Positions 63,401-64,000 of a stretch of 64,000 bases of DNA are shown here, piece by piece (positions within the stretch are counted from its first letter, which is position 1; each line of letters begins with the position of its first letter). The position numbers were made by a program, and so were the translations under genes. The stretch is from Betaproteobacteria bacterium (GTDB taxonomy: Bacteria > Pseudomonadota > Gammaproteobacteria > Burkholderiales > Rhodocyclaceae): NCBI GenBank assembly GCA_009777245.1, contig WRMF01000006.1, positions 1 through 64,000 on the forward strand, given 5' to 3'. The notes below the pieces were generated by a model. It did not search any database and was not told where the DNA came from. It saw only the letters and a program-made list of their open reading frames with translations.

Positions 63401-64000
63401 GAGCATGGAAGAGCGCGAACATGACGCAACATCCGTTGCGGAAAACGAATTTGAAGCTGCCGAGCAGGGATCAGGCGATTCCATGCCCGATCACGACATT
63501 CTCCATTTTCCGAGGGGCGCTCGCGCCGGGGATTGCATTCATGCTTTTTTTGAGCAGATCGAATTTACCGATCCGGCGACCTTTGCGCCCGCTGCTGCCC
63601 GCGCCTTGAAGGCGCATTCGCAACCTGTCCGGCGCGAGGCGGAGCTGGTTCTTCAACAAGCGCAATTACTGCGGCTTGCGGATGATGCGCTTGCCACGCC
63701 CTTGCCGCTGATGGGGGAGACTCCGCTTTATCTGAATCGGCTTTCTTCAGATCGTTGTTTACGCGAGTTATCTTTTCATCTTCCGGCGAGGAATCTTGAT
63801 CCGGCGCGGCTTGCCAAAATCATGACGGATTCCGGCGAGCCGCTGCCGCGCCTTGCCGCCCCAATCCTGAATGGCTACCTGAAAGGCTTTATTGATCTCG
63901 TGTTCGAGCATGAGGGGCGTTATTACATTCTGGACTGGAAGAGCAATCATCTGGGCTGGCGGCAAGCGGACTACGCAACTTCACGCCTTGCTCCGGTCAT
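60423..64000 (+). CDS. recB: Exodeoxyribonuclease V beta subunit RecB (partial, runs off the window)
   Basis: Helicase and nuclease subunit of RecBCD. The frame is open from the ATG overlapping recC to the window end, about 1192 codons. UvrD-type motifs: EASAGTGKTWS (Walker A), VLTFTRAATAELKTR, TMHAFCQRVL, LIDEFQDTDPLQYAIF (Walker B), FVGDPKQAIYSFRQAD, IVTIHKAKGLEYDIVF and LIYVALTRA. The C-terminal nuclease begins with GDCIHAFFE and reaches FIDLVFEHEGRYYILDWKSNHLG, containing the D-x-K catalytic residues. Two repeat-derived insertions are translated in frame: after residue ~640 (NLSPLPLVGSCRRQLGSGER) and after ~935 (FSPLPLAGEGSGERVS). recD probably follows outside. Confidence 0.94.
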   Translation, partial: MTTAMTRELELLSCPLTGRVLIEASAGTGKTWSICALIVRLVLEKHLELRQILVLTFTRAATAELKTRVRARLEEALRHITAAVSGDPTLAALFAKLESGGQSRAEMAARLRQALSSFDEAAIFTMHAFCQRVLADMPLLSRQPLAMNFSEDGDAGGGLLTEVAADFWRRRVMFGDESDLFLRWLDEKKLSPENLERLAIRHMQRPLAEARWPEALEAAAAPNEAELQAAFITAAKIWQTEQEAIFTLLADKISERGLSAVSYKADKLSIWRDAWSRYFAADLPTQTFEAMKFLCASYLAAKSNKGHEPPEHPFFLQADKLCEWANAGQHFCETRLIVLQRDFLEFFPALLAKLKRRRRHLDFNDMLLYVYRALKGENGNALAKRLRETYPAALIDEFQDTDPLQYAIFQAIYDGAADTALFFVGDPKQAIYSFRQADLPTYFAARKTVSPEQTFGLNHNQRSAKGVLAGINALFCAQANPFMLTDLAFPAALRGEKPLPRFADESGIERPAFSFWQPPEADERAAALWSVKTTAAEIARLLAAARAGKIRVNDKPVEARRIAVLVRTNKEGRQVRRALAAFGVRSVELSLDSVYKSETATELALVLAAMLAPRDIRRIKAALATRLFGFSAPEILGLANLSPLPLVGSCRRQLGSGERTGEPERAERDDRAENNESLLTSQIELFSRANRLWQEKGILAALTVMEAEGKFSARLLALPDGERSLTDYLHLQELLHGEEAAGKLTPERLFEAFSLALQNPPGGEATQIRLESGLDLVRIVTIHKAKGLEYDIVFCPLLWKNHHPPPDKMPGEIYHDNGASIIDYRPETAATGKQLARLEEAEESLRLIYVALTRAALRCYLVCNPLPANSLLNWLAAGEHYAPLTWLGKEKKRLPDEDAIRLAWQRIAEAAGSSVDSYPLDAAASSAKDGEPFSPLPLAGEGSGERVSVEDSKPVGEGSSGRNYISPPVFPARSLYSDWRLESFSGLARGAAWSMEEREHDATSVAENEFEAAEQGSGDSMPDHDILHFPRGARAGDCIHAFFEQIEFTDPATFAPAAARALKAHSQPVRREAELVLQQAQLLRLADDALATPLPLMGETPLYLNRLSSDRCLRELSFHLPARNLDPARLAKIMTDSGEPLPRLAAPILNGYLKGFIDLVFEHEGRYYILDWKSNHLGWRQADYATSRLAPV
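62341..62430. repeat. In-frame repeat insertion 1 in recB
   Basis: CCTCTCCCCTCTCCCACTTG, GGTCTTGCAGACGGCAAT and GGGTCGGGGGAGAGG. The middle 18 bases also occur in the desulfurase gene (about 8137) and, inverted, in xerC (about 21299). Confidence 0.75.
63220..63300. repeat. In-frame repeat insertion 2 in recB
   Basis: CTCCCCTCTCCCGCTCGCGG with GGAGAGGGGTCGGGGGAGAGG, then a second GGGAGAGGGG after 20 bases. Translated as SPLPLAGEGSGERV. It sits in the variable linker before the nuclease domain. Confidence 0.75.

Overview
The window looks like chromosome from a Gram-negative proteobacterium. Core genes include tolQ-tolR-tolA with ybgC, dapA-bamC, dnaN-gyrB, hemA-oxyR, recC-recB, xerC with a DUF484 gene, ubiB, ilvE-waaF and a type IV pilin. 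dnaN directly followed by gyrB without recF, and ilvE next to waaF, lean towards Betaproteobacteria, but the species cannot be named from the sequence. Intergenic spaces are full of short palindromic and composite repeats, and some of these repeats also lie in frame inside genes. Duplicated, truncated and frameshifted genes suggest an unstable, repeat-rich genome. || Layout: 1-2.2 kb, a two-partner-secretion transporter and a tRNA-Met. 2.6-11.7 kb, two nearly identical proA copies in direct orientation flanking a six-gene sulfur operon (4.3-10.4 kb). 11.8-22.2 kb, rng, an MCE/lipoprotein pair, hemerythrin, a degenerate GlrK-like kinase with its QseG-like lipoprotein, ybgC-tolQRA, DUF484 and xerC. 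22.3-30.2 kb, pilin, dapA-bamC, ubiB and a SNF2 helicase. 30.5-35.5 kb (minus), gyrB, dnaN and a NamZ/DUF1343 gene. 35.6-43.6 kb, ilvE, waaF, an NTF2-like gene and a giant autotransporter. 43.7-50.3 kb, an Hsp33 lacking its zinc cysteines, an RND pump, a Spy-like protein, bioB and comF. 50.6-54.4 kb (minus), a TraN-derived surface cluster with a poly-C tract at one start. 54.5-64 kb, oxyR, hemA, and recC-recB (recB runs off the end). || The most interesting system is the operon cysM - JAMM protease - (CysO/MoaD-like carrier + MoeB-like E1 + rhodanese fusion) - family 2A encapsulin - cysteine desulfurase with an N-terminal extension - serine acetyltransferase. It joins a protein-thiocarboxylate route of cysteine synthesis, as in mycobacterial CysM-CysO-Mec, with a virus-derived protein shell whose known cargo is the desulfurase that takes cysteine apart. 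Serine acetyltransferase would supply the activated serine. The E1 would charge the carrier, possibly with sulfur from the rhodanese domain. The cysteine synthase would use the carrier, the JAMM protease would free cysteine (and may cut the carrier from its own E1), and the shell would house the desulfurase. The flanking proA repeats and a divergent proA tail beside cysM suggest that the block was acquired or duplicated as a unit. || Second-tier signals: palindromic repeats translated in frame in BamC, RecC and RecB; a TraN protein divided over two permuted genes with a probable phase-variation tract; a GlrK-like kinase without its phospho-acceptor histidine; an Hsp33 lacking three of four zinc cysteines; and a family of about 110-bp composite intergenic repeats with hairpins like those at IS200/IS605 ends.
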